DNA from: Streptomyces sannanensis
Lineage (GTDB): Bacteria; Actinomycetota; Actinomycetes; Streptomycetales; Streptomycetaceae
Direction of reading: 5' to 3'
Assembly (NCBI RefSeq): GCF_039536205.1
Contig: NZ_BAAAYL010000001.1
Span: forward strand, 1,612,001 to 1,676,000
Length of the DNA stretch: 64,000 nucleotides
The notes beneath the pieces are model-generated. The model did no database searches and had not been told where the DNA came from. It was given only the letters and a program-made list of their open reading frames with translations. Within the stretch, counting starts at the first letter, position 1. Each line of letters begins with the position of its first letter. The translations under genes and the position numbers were made by a program. This document shows, one piece after another, positions 38,512 to 50,609 of this stretch.

Positions 38512-39291
38512 GTGCCCCTGGTCATCGCCCACCGGGGTGCTTCCGCGTACGCCCCCGAGAACACCCTGGAAGCGGTCGACCTGGCCGCCGCGATGGGGTT
38601 CGACTGGGTCGAGAACGACGTGCAGCGCACCAAGGACGGCGAACTCGTCGTCGTCCATGACGACACCCTGGAGCGGACGACGGACGCCGAGCAGGTCTTC
38701 CCGGACCGCGCGCCCTGGCGGGTCGCCGATTTCACGGCCGCGGAGATCGCCAAGCTGGACGCGGGGGGCTGGTTCGGCGAGCGCTTCGAGGGAGCGCGGG
38801 TGCCGACGCTGACGGAGTACCTGGAGCGGCTCGAGGACAACGGCCAGAGCCTGCTGCTGGAGATCAAGGACCCCGAGTTGTACCCCGGCATCGAGCGGGA
38901 CATCCTGCGGGTGCTGCGCGAGGGCGGCTGGCTGGACCAGGACCACATCGCGCACCGGCTGGTCGTCCAGAGCTTCGGCGAGGACAGCATCAAGGAAGTC
39001 CACCGGCAGTGCCCGGAGATCACCCTCGGCTTCCTCGGCACGCCCCCGGTACCGGAGCTGCCCCGGTACGCGGCCTTCGCGGACCAGATCAACCCGGAGG
39101 ACACGACGCTGTCCGCGGAGTGGGTGGCGGCGGTGCACGCGCTCACGGGGCTGCACGGCAGGCCGCTCCAGGTGAGCACCTGGACGGTCGTCGACGCGGC
39201 GACGGCCGGGCGGGTGCACGATTTCGGCGTGGACGGCATCATCACCGACACCCCCGACGTGGTAGGCGACGTGGTGCGGCCCGCCGGCTGA
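38512..39291 (+). CDS. Glycerophosphodiester phosphodiesterase family protein
   Basis: 259 residues. GDPD TIM barrel that releases sn-glycerol-3-phosphate from deacylated phospholipids. The start VPLVIAHRGASAYAPENTLE holds the catalytic HRG...PENT motif; the metal ligands follow in WVENDVQRTKDGELVVVHDD; the Glu/Lys pair is in LLLEIKDPELYP. No signal peptide, so probably cytosolic. The GTG at 38512 has GAGGAG upstream. Followed closely by the ogt gene. Confidence 0.93.
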   Translation: MPLVIAHRGASAYAPENTLEAVDLAAAMGFDWVENDVQRTKDGELVVVHDDTLERTTDAEQVFPDRAPWRVADFTAAEIAKLDAGGWFGERFEGARVPTLTEYLERLEDNGQSLLLEIKDPELYPGIERDILRVLREGGWLDQDHIAHRLVVQSFGEDSIKEVHRQCPEITLGFLGTPPVPELPRYAAFADQINPEDTTLSAEWVAAVHALTGLHGRPLQVSTWTVVDAATAGRVHDFGVDGIITDTPDVVGDVVRPAG

Positions 39292-39328
39292 GACTCCGGT
39301 GTCAGTGCCGGGCCGTACGGTGGTCGGC

Positions 39329-39874
39329 GTGAACACCGATGCGCTGTACGTGGAGTGGGCCGTCGTCGGCAGCGACATCGGGCCGCTGCTGCTCGCCGCC
39401 ACCGACAAGGGGCTGGTGTACGTGGTCTTCCACGCCGACGACAGGGTGCGGGACAGAGCACTGGCCGCCCTCACGGCGCGGCTGGGGGCGGAGCCGGTCC
39501 CGGCGTCCGGCACGGGCCGGCTCGCCGAGCCGATACGCCAGCTCGCCGCGTATTTCGCGGGCCGGCTGCGGGAGTTCACTCTGCCCCTGGACTGGTCGCT
39601 GATCTCCGGGTTCAACCGGGAAGTACTGCGCGAGCTGGCGACAGGCGTCCCGTACGGCACGGTCGTGGGATACGGCGAGCTGGCCCAACGGGTGGGCCGG
39701 CCGGGCGCCGCTCAGGCCGTCGGCGCGGCCATGGGCTCGAATCCGCTGCCGGTCGTGGTGCCGTGCCACCGGGTGGTGGAGAGCGGCGGCGGTCTCGGCG
39801 GGTTCGGCGGGGGCCCGGAGACCAAACGGAAGCTGCTCGCTCTGGAAGGAGTGCTTCCGGAGCCGCTCTTCTGA
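39329..39874 (+). CDS. ogt: Methylated-DNA-[protein]-cysteine S-methyltransferase
   Basis: 181 residues from a GTG at 39329 (VNTDALYVEWAVVGSDIGPL); another GTG at 39299 would add ten residues. The acceptor cysteine is in PVVVPCHRVVESGG near residue 146, the Asn-hinge and helix-turn-helix region in GYGELAQRVGRPGAAQAVGA. It repairs O6-alkylguanine by irreversible self-alkylation. Only about 37 nt after the GDPD gene, so probably co-transcribed. Confidence 0.93.
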   Translation: MNTDALYVEWAVVGSDIGPLLLAATDKGLVYVVFHADDRVRDRALAALTARLGAEPVPASGTGRLAEPIRQLAAYFAGRLREFTLPLDWSLISGFNREVLRELATGVPYGTVVGYGELAQRVGRPGAAQAVGAAMGSNPLPVVVPCHRVVESGGGLGGFGGGPETKRKLLALEGVLPEPLF

Positions 39875-39993
39875 GTTCCCCAGCGATGTAAGGGGTGGCA
39901 GACTGCCGCGGTGACTACGAACACAGATATGTCCGGGCCCTGCTGTACCGGCCTGCGCCATGGCGCGGTCGCCCCCGGAAAGGCACACGCACG

Positions 39994-41259
39994 GTGACGG
40001 CCACGGACAAGACCGCGGTCGCGCCGCCGGTTACCCCGGCCGAGCTGCCCGCCCTGCGCCGCCGCACCTCGGCGGTGCTCGTCATGAGCCAGATCCTCGG
40101 CGGCCTCGGCGTCCCGATCGGCATCGCCCTCGCCCCCGTGCTGGCGACCTCGGTCAGCGGTTCCGAGGCACTGTCCGGCCTCGGGCCCACCGCTTCGGTG
40201 GCCGGCACCGCCGTACTGTCGGTGCCGCTGGCCTCCCTGATGACCGCTCGCGGCCGCCGCGCCGGGCTCGTCCTGGCCTATCTGATCGGTGCGGCCGGCG
40301 GCGGCCTGGTCGTGCTCGCCGCCGTCATTGGCAACTTCCCCCTGCTGCTGCTCGGCATGGCCGCCTTCGGCGCCGGCTCCTCGGCCAATCTCCAGGCCCG
40401 GTTCGCCGCGGCGGACCTCGCCGAGCCGGACCGGCGCGGCCGGGCGATCTCCACGGTCGTCTGGGCGACCACGATCGGCGCCGTACTCGGCCCGAACATA
40501 GCCGCGCCCGTGAGCCGTGGGTTCGCGGGCACCTCCATACCCGAGACGGCGGGCCCCTTCCTCTGGGCCGCCGGGATCTTCCTGCTCGCCGCCCTGCTGG
40601 TCGGGACACTGCTGCGGCCCGACCCGCTGCTCACCGCCCGGGCACTGGCCCCGCAGGAGGAGCAGTCGGCGGAGAGCCGTTCACTGCGCGCGGGACTCTC
40701 CGCGGTGGCCGCCTCGCCACGCGCCAGGCTGGCCCTGCTGACGGTCGCCGTGACCCACACCGTGATGGTGTCGATCATGGTGATGACGCCCGTCGACCTG
40801 GGCCACCACGGCGCCGATCTGGAGCTCATCGGCCTCGTCATCAGCGGTCACATCGCCGGCATGTACGCCTTCTCGCCCGTCATGGGCTGGCTGTCCGACC
40901 GGGTCGGCCGGCTCGCGGTGATCGGCCTGGCCGCCGGCCTGCTGTCCTGCGCGGCGCTGCTCGCCGGTACGGCGGGCGCGAGCCACGGCCGTACCGCCGC
41001 CGGACTGTTCCTGCTGGGCCTCGGCTGGTCGGCCGGGCTGGTGTCGGGCTCCGCCCTGCTCACCGACTCGGTGCCGCAGGCCACCCGCGCCGCGGTGCAG
41101 GGCCTGTCGGACCTGACCATGAACACCGCGGCGGGCATCGGCGGCGCGGCCGCCGGTCTGATCGTCGCCGGGTCGAGCTACGGAATGCTCAACCTCGTCG
41201 GAGCGTGCCTGCTGCTTCCGATGGCCGGACTCGCCCTCTGGAGCCGGGTCAGGCACTGA
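39994..41259 (+). CDS. MFS transporter, drug/metabolite exporter type
   Basis: 421 residues, 12 predicted transmembrane helices, no large central loop. The start at GTG 39994 (VTATDKTAVAPPVTPAELPA) is preceded by GGAAAGG; an open frame continues upstream without coding character. MFS features: a charged loop after helix 2 (SLMTARGRRAGLVLAYLIGA), LAEPDRRGRAISTVVWATTI between helices 4-5, and GWLSDRVGRLAVIGLAAG at the start of the second half. Substrate unknown. Convergent with the cupin gene. Confidence 0.88.
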   Translation: MTATDKTAVAPPVTPAELPALRRRTSAVLVMSQILGGLGVPIGIALAPVLATSVSGSEALSGLGPTASVAGTAVLSVPLASLMTARGRRAGLVLAYLIGAAGGGLVVLAAVIGNFPLLLLGMAAFGAGSSANLQARFAAADLAEPDRRGRAISTVVWATTIGAVLGPNIAAPVSRGFAGTSIPETAGPFLWAAGIFLLAALLVGTLLRPDPLLTARALAPQEEQSAESRSLRAGLSAVAASPRARLALLTVAVTHTVMVSIMVMTPVDLGHHGADLELIGLVISGHIAGMYAFSPVMGWLSDRVGRLAVIGLAAGLLSCAALLAGTAGASHGRTAAGLFLLGLGWSAGLVSGSALLTDSVPQATRAAVQGLSDLTMNTAAGIGGAAAGLIVAGSSYGMLNLVGACLLLPMAGLALWSRVRH

Positions 41260-41289
41260 CCGTCGGCGGCCGGCCGCCGGGGCCGGCCG

Positions 41290-41652
41290 TCACAGGGTGA
41301 TGTGGTACGCCTTGCGCAGCGTCTCGTGGACCGTCCAGGTCGTACGGTCCCCCTCGCGCAGCACACAGGCGTCGCCGGGGCCCACCTCGAAGGTGTCCCC
41401 GCCCGCCACCTCGATCGTCGCCCGGCCGCTGACCACCACGAAGAGCTCATCGGCCTCGGTGTCGGTCACGACGCCGGGCGTGATCTGCCAGATGCCGCGC
41501 ACCTGCTTCCCGTCCGGCGACTCCCAAAGGACCTTGCCGGTCACGACCGGGTCCCCGGAGATGATCTGCTCCAGGTCGAGCGGCTCGGGCTCCAGCTCGG
41601 CGTCCGGGATGTGCACGGCGAAGGAGGCAGGGGCGTGATCGGTAGTTCTCAT
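41290..41652 (-). CDS. Small cupin-domain protein
   Basis: 120 residues, a single cupin barrel: motif 1 in IWQITPGVVTDTEADELFVV, motif 2 in VGPGDACVLREGDRTTW. It resembles the DUF861/(S)-ureidoglycine aminohydrolase-like branch, in which the usual metal histidines are partly replaced (T and E here), so metal binding is doubtful. Role unknown. Confidence 0.85.
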   Translation of the reverse strand: MRTTDHAPASFAVHIPDAELEPEPLDLEQIISGDPVVTGKVLWESPDGKQVRGIWQITPGVVTDTEADELFVVVSGRATIEVAGGDTFEVGPGDACVLREGDRTTWTVHETLRKAYHITL

Positions 41653-41801
41653 GCCCCGAACCCTAGCGAGCCGGCCCAGGGCGTCTCGGTGGACGCAGAG
41701 CCGACCCTTGCCGCGAAATCCTCGACAGGCTGCCGGATCCGGGCATGACCCCGGAGGGAACGAAGCGTTCCTCAGGAGCCGGGCCGGGGCAGGGATGGAG
41801 C

Positions 41802-42725
41802 ATGCCTCACGACACGCTGCTGCACCTGTCCGAAGAAGTACAGGACGCGCTGGCCGAAGACCGGCCCGTGGTCGCCTTGGAGTCGACGCTCATCGCCCAT
41901 GGGCTGCCGCGGCCGCGCAATCTGCGGGTCGCCGAGGAGCTGGAAGGGCTGGTACGGGCCGCCGGCGCCGTACCGGCCACCATCGCCGTCCTCGACGGGC
42001 GCATCCATGTGGGCCTGGACAAGGCCCGGTTGGAGCGGGTGGCGCAGGACCCGGAGCTGCGCAAGCTCGGCCACCGCGATCTCGCGCCCGCGCTCGTCGC
42101 GGGCGCGAGCGGCGCAACCACCGTGTCCGCGACGGCCTTCCTGGCCGAGCACGCCGACATCCGGGTCTTCGCCACCGGCGGGCTCGGCGGGGTCCATCGC
42201 GCCTGGGCGCGCGACCAGGACGAGTCGGCCGACCTGCGGCTGCTGGCGCAGGCCCGGATCACGGTGGTGTGCGCCGGCGTGAAGTCGGTCCTCGACGTCC
42301 CGGCCACCCTCCAGCGCCTGGAAACCCTCGGCGTGACCGTCCTCGGTTACGGAACCCGCGAGTTCCCCGGCTTCTGCCTGAGCAGCTCCGGCCTGCCGGT
42401 CGACTGGACGGTCCACACGCCCGAAGAAGTCGCGGCGGTGATGCGCGCCAAGGACACCCTCGACGCCCCGGACACTGCGTTGATCGTGGCCAACCCCGTC
42501 GCCGAGTCCCTCCAGCTCGACCCCGCCCTGCACGATCGCGTGCTGGCCGACGCCCTCGACGAATGCCATGAGCGCGGCATCACCGGCCAGGCGGTCACCC
42601 CGTTCCTGCTCGACCATCTGATGCGGCACACCGGCGGATCGTCACTTGAGGCCAATGTGGCGGCAGTACGCGGCAATGTGCGGCTGGCCGCCCAGATCGC
42701 TGTGGCGTGGACCGCTAGGACCTGA
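41802..42725 (+). CDS. psuG: Pseudouridine-5'-phosphate glycosidase
   Basis: 307 residues. Splits pseudouridine 5'-phosphate into uracil and ribose 5-phosphate (C-glycosidic bond cleavage). Family blocks: DRPVVALESTLIAHGLPRPR at the N-terminus with the substrate-handling Glu, IAVLDGRIHVGLD, a catalytic Lys in GAGVKSVLDVPATLQRLET (here CAGVKSVLD), FATGGLGGVHR, and SLEANVAAVRGNVRLAAQIA at the end. ATG 41802 has GGGATGGAG upstream. Tail overlaps the convergent uridine-kinase-like gene by 11 nt. No PsuK or nucleoside transporter is adjacent. Confidence 0.93.
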   Translation: MPHDTLLHLSEEVQDALAEDRPVVALESTLIAHGLPRPRNLRVAEELEGLVRAAGAVPATIAVLDGRIHVGLDKARLERVAQDPELRKLGHRDLAPALVAGASGATTVSATAFLAEHADIRVFATGGLGGVHRAWARDQDESADLRLLAQARITVVCAGVKSVLDVPATLQRLETLGVTVLGYGTREFPGFCLSSSGLPVDWTVHTPEEVAAVMRAKDTLDAPDTALIVANPVAESLQLDPALHDRVLADALDECHERGITGQAVTPFLLDHLMRHTGGSSLEANVAAVRGNVRLAAQIAVAWTART

Positions 42726-43356
42726 TGCCGCTCCATGCGGGCCGCCGCGGATCGTCGGCCCGTACGACGACATCGGCGGCCCCGTCGGGGTCCACCTCCT
42801 CCTCGTACCGCGCGAAGGCGGGCAGCGTCCAGTGCTCGCCCTCCGGTGTACGACGCCGCAGCGCACCCGGCGAGAGCCGCAGATGCACCGTGAGGTCGAA
42901 CGGGAACCAGTGGCCGAGCAGCAGCGGCCCGTGCACCACCAGCACCCCGCCCGGGGGCAGCTCGACCGGCGCGCTGCGGGTCGCCCGGTCGGTGGCCGGG
43001 TCCCACAGATCGGGCAGAACGCGTCCCGAGCCGCCCGCCTCCAGCGGCCCGAAGACCTCCCGCCAGAGGGCACCCACGTCGAACCAGCCGCCGAAGTAAG
43101 CCTCCGGGTCCCGGCGTCCGTATTCGTACCGCAGCGAGGCGGGCCGCAGAAACCCGCCGGTGCCGACGACGAGCACGGCCCGTCCACGCGCCCGCAGCGC
43201 CTCGGCAAGAGCCTCGGCGGCCTCGCCGGTCCGGGCGGCGGGCGCACCGTCGACACCGATGCGCAGCCACGGGGAGCCGTCCTGCGCGGTGAGCTTCGCG
43301 GCATGGCCGGCAAGGGCGTCGGTCAGCCGTTCCCAGGTGATCGGTTCGAGTCGCAC
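42715..43356 (-). CDS. Uridine-kinase-like protein with degenerate P-loop
   Basis: 213 residues. Overall layout matches uridine kinase-like proteins: LRIGVDGAPAARTGEAAEAL near residue 31 stands at the P-loop, LVVHGPLLLGHWFPFDLTVH at the centre, RRTPEGEHWTLPAFARYEEE near the end. The P-loop has A-A-R-T in place of GxGK(S/T), so nucleotide phosphoryl transfer is uncertain. GTG start 43356. Its convergent, overlapping position with psuG hints at a link to pseudouridine metabolism, but that is inference. Confidence 0.75.
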   Translation of the reverse strand: MRLEPITWERLTDALAGHAAKLTAQDGSPWLRIGVDGAPAARTGEAAEALAEALRARGRAVLVVGTGGFLRPASLRYEYGRRDPEAYFGGWFDVGALWREVFGPLEAGGSGRVLPDLWDPATDRATRSAPVELPPGGVLVVHGPLLLGHWFPFDLTVHLRLSPGALRRRTPEGEHWTLPAFARYEEEVDPDGAADVVVRADDPRRPAWSGIRS

Positions 43357-43363
43357 CTGCCCA

Positions 43364-43855
43364 TCATCGCCGCCCGTCCCACCAGCGGGGTGCCCGGTCG
43401 TCGGGTTCGCCGGGGCTCGCGAAGTGGAAGGGCACCCTGAAGCGGGCGGCGAGCTCCCGCCCGGTCGCGGTCGCCTCGTCGCTCTGTTCCAGGCCGCGGA
43501 TGCTCGCCAGAGGCACCTCCTCCCACGGATCCGCGAGGATCGCCAGCAGGTCGACGATCCAGCCCTGGGTGTCGCCGTCCCACACGGCCTCGAAGGCCAC
43601 CGGCGGCCGCGGCAGTCCGCCGACTCGGGCAGCGAGCGTGTCGGGGTCGCGGGGCGGCAGCGGGACGAGCCGGTCGGCGAGCAGCTCGGTGCGCTCGGCG
43701 ATCAGGATCTGACACCCGGCCAGGCCCGGCACGGGCTCGATGCCCGACTCCCGGATCACCCGGACGGCACGGATGAGCTGTCGCTGGACGACCTCGGCGT
43801 CGACGCGTTCGCGTACGGGCTCGGGCAGTCGGTCCCACAGAGTGGTCGAGCGCAT
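43364..43855 (-). CDS. Hypothetical protein, 163 residues
   Basis: Starts MRSTTLWDRLPEPVRERVDA at 43855; no membrane segment. An acidic helical N-terminus followed by WDGDTQGWIVDLLAILADPW and a C-terminus RVPFHFASPGEPDDRAPRWW. It ends 7 nt before the uridine-kinase-like gene starts, so the two are probably one transcript. No family recognised. The frame continues upstream without a coding look. Confidence 0.75.
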   Translation of the reverse strand: MRSTTLWDRLPEPVRERVDAEVVQRQLIRAVRVIRESGIEPVPGLAGCQILIAERTELLADRLVPLPPRDPDTLAARVGGLPRPPVAFEAVWDGDTQGWIVDLLAILADPWEEVPLASIRGLEQSDEATATGRELAARFRVPFHFASPGEPDDRAPRWWDGRR

Positions 43856-44012
43856 GCTCCGACCCTGCCACCGACGGCAGGGCCGGAGCATCCGGATTAC
43901 GGACCGGTCAGCACCGCGCGGTGGGGGTTTCGGAGGCGAAGCAGTGACCGAGTTCGGGTGCGAGGCCCTGGCTCGTGGTGCCCGGCACCCGCTCATGAAG
44001 CATGAACCCCGG

Positions 44013-44486
44013 CTACTCGCCGGCGCAGTCCGGGGCTTCGGCGTCGACGGAGAGCGGCGCCCCCTCGGGCACCATGTACGTCGCATACAGCACGACCGGC
44101 TCGGTGCCGAGGTTGCGTCCGATGTGCACATGGTGCCGGCCGGACGGCTCGATGAACGACTTGCCCGCGGGCGTCACTTCGACCGAGCAGTCGTCGAGGG
44201 TACGGGTCAGCGCACCCGACTGGACGACGGCGATCAGCTGGCCCGGGTGGTAGTGCCAGCCCGTGGAGCCGCCCGGCTGGACGGTGATGGTGCGTACGAC
44301 GACATCGGTGCGGCCCTTGGCCTTCACCGTGAGCGTCCCGTCCGACGTGCCCTTGGCGAGCACCGTGCCGGACACCCCGCTGCCGGGGGTGGCGAGGGCG
44401 GCCGACGGCACCAGGCCCAGCGCGGCGACGCCGCTCGCCACCACCGCGGCCTTGCGTATCCGTCCCCGCCGCTTGCTGATCCCCAT
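44013..44486 (-). CDS. Secreted cupin-domain protein
   Basis: 157 residues. N-terminal signal peptide (MGISKRRGRIRKAAVVASGV, cleavage likely after ALA near residue 33), then one cupin domain with canonical metal ligands GSTGWHYHPGQLIAVVQSG and SGRHHVHIGRNLG. Exported single-cupin protein; ligand unknown. ATG 44486 has GAGGGGA upstream. Divergent from the 44660 gene. Confidence 0.85.
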   Translation of the reverse strand: MGISKRRGRIRKAAVVASGVAALGLVPSAALATPGSGVSGTVLAKGTSDGTLTVKAKGRTDVVVRTITVQPGGSTGWHYHPGQLIAVVQSGALTRTLDDCSVEVTPAGKSFIEPSGRHHVHIGRNLGTEPVVLYATYMVPEGAPLSVDAEAPDCAGE

Positions 44487-44659
44487 GTCAGTCCCCTCCC
44501 CAAGGTGCGGGCCATCGTGGCCCGTTGGCGAAAACCGGCCACACGCTACTCGATGCGGCAGCACATGGTGCAGAGATCCGCACAGCTGACACACCCTCAA
44601 GAAACATGAAACGATTGCAGATCGGACCTGAACACGACAGCTCGGAGGACGGACACGCG

Positions 44660-45118
44660 ATGGGGACGGCGTTGATCGCGGTGGTGGGCACCCTGCTGGG
44701 GTCGGTCGCCACGTACTGGTTCCAGTGGCGCACCACGGAACGCGCGGCCGTCCTCACCCGCGCGGAGAAACTCCGGCAGGAACGGATCGCCGCCTACAGC
44801 ACCTTCGCCAGCGCCCTGGTGGACCTGCGGCACGGGGAGTACGACCGCTGGCATCGCACCCGTGAGGATCCCGGGTCCCGGAGCGCCGAGGAGGCCCGCC
44901 TGGAGTCGTACCGTCTGCGTTCCATCGCCCAGCAGGAACTGATCCACCTCAAGCTGGTGTGCGACGAACCCGCCGTCGTCCAACTGGCCGAGGAGGCCAT
45001 GAAGGTCACCGCCTGCATACACGACGCCCCGGACGACACGGACCGCTCGCTGCGCTCGGACCAGTCGCGTCAGGCACTGGCCAAGTTCATAGAGGCGGCC
45101 TCCCCCGGGGTTCGCTGA
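44660..45118 (+). CDS. Membrane-anchored hypothetical protein
   Basis: 152 residues. One N-terminal transmembrane helix (MGTALIAVVGTLLGSVATYW) then a cytoplasmic helical domain (AVLTRAEKLRQERIAAYSTF, LESYRLRSIAQQELIHLKLV), likely coiled coil. ATG 44660 has GGAGG upstream. Stop is 4 nt before the DUF2293 gene, so the two are coupled. No function recognised. Confidence 0.8.
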   Translation: MGTALIAVVGTLLGSVATYWFQWRTTERAAVLTRAEKLRQERIAAYSTFASALVDLRHGEYDRWHRTREDPGSRSAEEARLESYRLRSIAQQELIHLKLVCDEPAVVQLAEEAMKVTACIHDAPDDTDRSLRSDQSRQALAKFIEAASPGVR

Positions 45119-45122
45119 CATC

Positions 45123-45791
45123 ATGACCAGCTCATCGCTTCTGGTCATCGAGCCACGGCGGCACCACCGCTGCGCCGCGTGCCGGCGGGGCCCGCTCCCC
45201 CGCCTGGTACTGGAGAACGACGCCCCGCACTGCCTGGACTGCGCCGACCTCGGCCATCTCGTTTTCCTGCCGCGCGGCGACACGGCGCTCACCCGCCGCG
45301 CCCGCGAGTGGAGTTCGCTGTCCGCGGTCGTCATCCGCTTCAACCGGCGCCGGGGACGCTACGAACGCCGAGGCGTCCTCGTCGAGGAGGCCGCCCTGGC
45401 CCGTGCCGAGGAGCAGTGCCTGGCCGACGCCGATGCCCGGGCCCGCCGCCGGGAACGCGACGCGGCCCGCCGCGCCACCGAGGACGTGCGCTTCACGGCG
45501 GCGCTCGCCGACGAGGTCCTGCGGCTCTTCCCCGGCTGCCCGCCCGAGCGCGCCCGCGAGATCGCCACCCACACCTCGGTCCGCGGCAGCGGCCGCGTCG
45601 GCCGCACCGCGGCGGGCCGCGCCCTGGACGCCGCCGCGGTCACGGCGGCGGTACGGGCGTCCGTACGCCACGTGGACACGGAGTACGACACGCTGCTGAT
45701 GAACCGCGTACCCCGCCGCGAGGCCCGGGCGCGGGTGGCGCGGGTGATCGAGGCGGTGCTGGCCCGGTGGGCGGCCGAGGGTGGTGTCTGA
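45123..45791 (+). CDS. DUF2293-domain protein
   Basis: 222 residues. N-terminal CxxC pairs (HHRCAACRRGP, HCLDCADLGHL) form a zinc-finger-like unit; a basic helical middle; the C-terminal DUF2293 block (LFPGCPPERAREIATHTSVR, GSGRVGRTAAGRALD, VRHVDTEYDTLLMNRVPRRE). The combination suggests a nucleic-acid-binding protein; function unknown. Convergent with the SWIM gene, 2 nt apart. Confidence 0.85.
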   Translation: MTSSSLLVIEPRRHHRCAACRRGPLPRLVLENDAPHCLDCADLGHLVFLPRGDTALTRRAREWSSLSAVVIRFNRRRGRYERRGVLVEEAALARAEEQCLADADARARRRERDAARRATEDVRFTAALADEVLRLFPGCPPERAREIATHTSVRGSGRVGRTAAGRALDAAAVTAAVRASVRHVDTEYDTLLMNRVPRREARARVARVIEAVLARWAAEGGV

Positions 45792-45793
45792 CC

Positions 45794-47070
45794 TCAGGTC
45801 TCGTACAGGCTCAGCAGGGCGCCGACCGGGTCGTGGTCGGGTGGGCCCTGGGGCCACCAGTCGCCGCGAGCGACGGCACGGTAGGGATACCAGCGTCCGT
45901 CGTGGCCGTAGCGGAGCTGGCGGGTGCGCCAGGAGTCGGTGATGCGGTTGTGCGAGGCGCTCATCTGCGGCAGGTCGGCGGCGGCGAGTTCGGTACGGGT
46001 CCGGTCGAGGACGTCCGCGGGCGGCGACCAGGTGGTTTCCAGTACGGCGAGGCCTTCGGCGCCGCCCTGGTGCCAGGCGGCGACCGCCCGCGTCAGGTCC
46101 AGTGGCTTGCGGCCCACCGCCGCCGCCAGGGCGCGGAACTGTGTGGTCAGCCCGCCGCGGCCGGCGAACCGCGGGTGGGTGGCGGCCAGCCGTACCGCGT
46201 CGGTCCAGGCGTCGGAGCCGGGGAAGAGCTCGGTGCCGGCCGTCAGGAAGGCATGCGCCCGGACCGCCGTGTCGAGGGCGAGGAATGCGGGGCCCTGCGG
46301 CTGCCCGGCGCCGGGCAGGTCCGGGAGCAGCGGCGGCGGGCCGGGCTTCCCGGGAACGGGCAGCGGGTCGGGGAGCGGGGGCCGGTCGCGTACGGCGAGG
46401 GCGGCGCGGGCCGCGACGCCCGGGCGGACCTGCGACGCGGCAGGTTCCTCGCGGGCGGCGCGCGCGGCGAGGGCGGCGTTGCGACGGTGGAGTTCGGTGA
46501 GGAGTTCGCGCTCTCCTCGGCCGCGCATCAGCAGCAGGACGAAGGGGTCCGCGTCGAGCAGCCTGGCCGCCTGGTAGCACAGGGCCGCCGCGTGCTTGCA
46601 GGGGTAGCCCCAGTCGGGGCAGGAGCAGTCGGGAATGAGATCCGAGGCGCCGGGCAGGAGCTGCACCCCGGCGCCTTCCGCCGCGTCGGCCAGTGCGTAC
46701 GGCATGTCCTTGTCGAGCAGTGCGGCGATGTGCTCGGGCCGTTCGGCCACGGTGTCGAGGAAGTGGTCCCATTCGTCGTCGGTCAGCACCCTGAGCCGTA
46801 CCCCGCTGCGGTACGGGCGCGGTCGGCTGCCGGAGACGGGCGCGGCGATACGGCCCGGGGTGACCGTGATCGTGCCGACATGGCCGCCGCGCGCGTACGT
46901 GCGGCCCCGCCCCAGGCGGCCCGGGTCCAGGGAGGTCTCCTCCAGCGCCTCCACCCAGGCGTTGCCCCACCAGGACTCGGCGAACGGTCCGCGGCTGCGC
47001 GGGCGCGGCGGCAGCGGGTCGAAGGCCCGGACGCGGTCGTCGGCCTGGTGCCCACGGCTCCCGCGGGGGC

Positions 47071-47074
<4 letters not shown>
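45794..47074 (-). CDS. SWIM zinc-finger protein
   Basis: 426 residues from ATG 47074 (MSPRGSRGHQADDRVRAFDP), with GAGGAGG upstream inside the preceding gene. The N-terminal region has GPFAESWWGNAWVEALEETS and a Sm-like segment; the SWIM zinc finger is SDLIPDCSCPDWGYPCKHAAA (CxCx4-CxH) near residue 170. The rest is Ala/Pro-rich, with a C-terminal WYPYRAVARGDWWPQGPP block. Its ATG overlaps the stop of the SNF2 helicase by 4 nt. SWIM/SNF2 pairs are common in bacteria and suggest that the SWIM protein targets the helicase to DNA or a partner. Confidence 0.88.
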
Positions 47075-49848
<2,774 letters not shown>

Positions 49849-49923
49849 TGTCCCCTCGCCCCCTTGTGCCTCCGGCCCATCCTAGGCATGCTGCCACCGC
49901 GCGGACGGCGGTTCCGGTGACGG

Positions 49924-50475
49924 TCACCCCTTCGAGGCGTGACGGCCGTCGCAGATCACCCGGGCCAGCCCGTGCACGGCGGCCGTCGCGACGGGGAGGA
50001 GGGCCAGGCCGAGCGCGGCCTCCCGGCGCCCGCCGGCCGGAATGCCGGCCACACGCAGGCGGTGCAGGGCCCAGAGGGTGTAGGGGACGACGACGGTCGG
50101 CGAGGTGGCGACACCCGGAGTGTAGCCGCGGTAGCCCGCGGACTGGGCCATGTGAACGAGGCCGTGCAGTCCGAAGCCCGTGAGCACGGTACGGAAGACC
50201 GGGCTGCGGCCACCGGTGCGGGCGCCCTCCGCGGAGGCCGCCGCGATGATGCCGCCCATCAGGGCGATGCTGACGTTCACATGGCGCTGGGACACGTCCA
50301 TCCGGTTCCACACGGATGCGGGGACTCCGGGAAAGCGGGCCTCCAGACGCGGGCGGGCCCGGCGGGGCCAGCGGGCCATGGTGGCGAGTTCCTCGATGTC
50401 ATTGGCGGCCCAGGCGGCGAACAGCCCCCAGGTCACGGCCGCGGACACGCCCTTCGGCGGTCGGCTTCCGGTCAC
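49924..50475 (-). CDS. HXXEE-like membrane protein
   Basis: 183 residues from GTG 50475 (VTGSRPPKGVSAAVTWGLF), with GGAGGGGGAGAA upstream. Several hydrophobic helices; AWAANDIEELATMARWPRRA near residue 19 corresponds to the HxxEE signature with Asn in place of His; later HGLVHMAQSAGYRGYTPGVA and PTVVVPYTLWALHRL. Likely an integral membrane protein of unknown role. Confidence 0.7.
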   Translation of the reverse strand: MTGSRPPKGVSAAVTWGLFAAWAANDIEELATMARWPRRARPRLEARFPGVPASVWNRMDVSQRHVNVSIALMGGIIAAASAEGARTGGRSPVFRTVLTGFGLHGLVHMAQSAGYRGYTPGVATSPTVVVPYTLWALHRLRVAGIPAGGRREAALGLALLPVATAAVHGLARVICDGRHASKG

Positions 50476-50609
50476 TTCTCCCCCTCCGGACAGATTCTCC
50501 GGCCAACGTACCGCGGCCGTCGCCCGGGCGGACGCGCAGGGGATGCCGTCGGGCCGGGCGGGCGGCAGGGTGGGGACGTACGCCTCACACACAGCGGACG
50601 GGGATCGCC

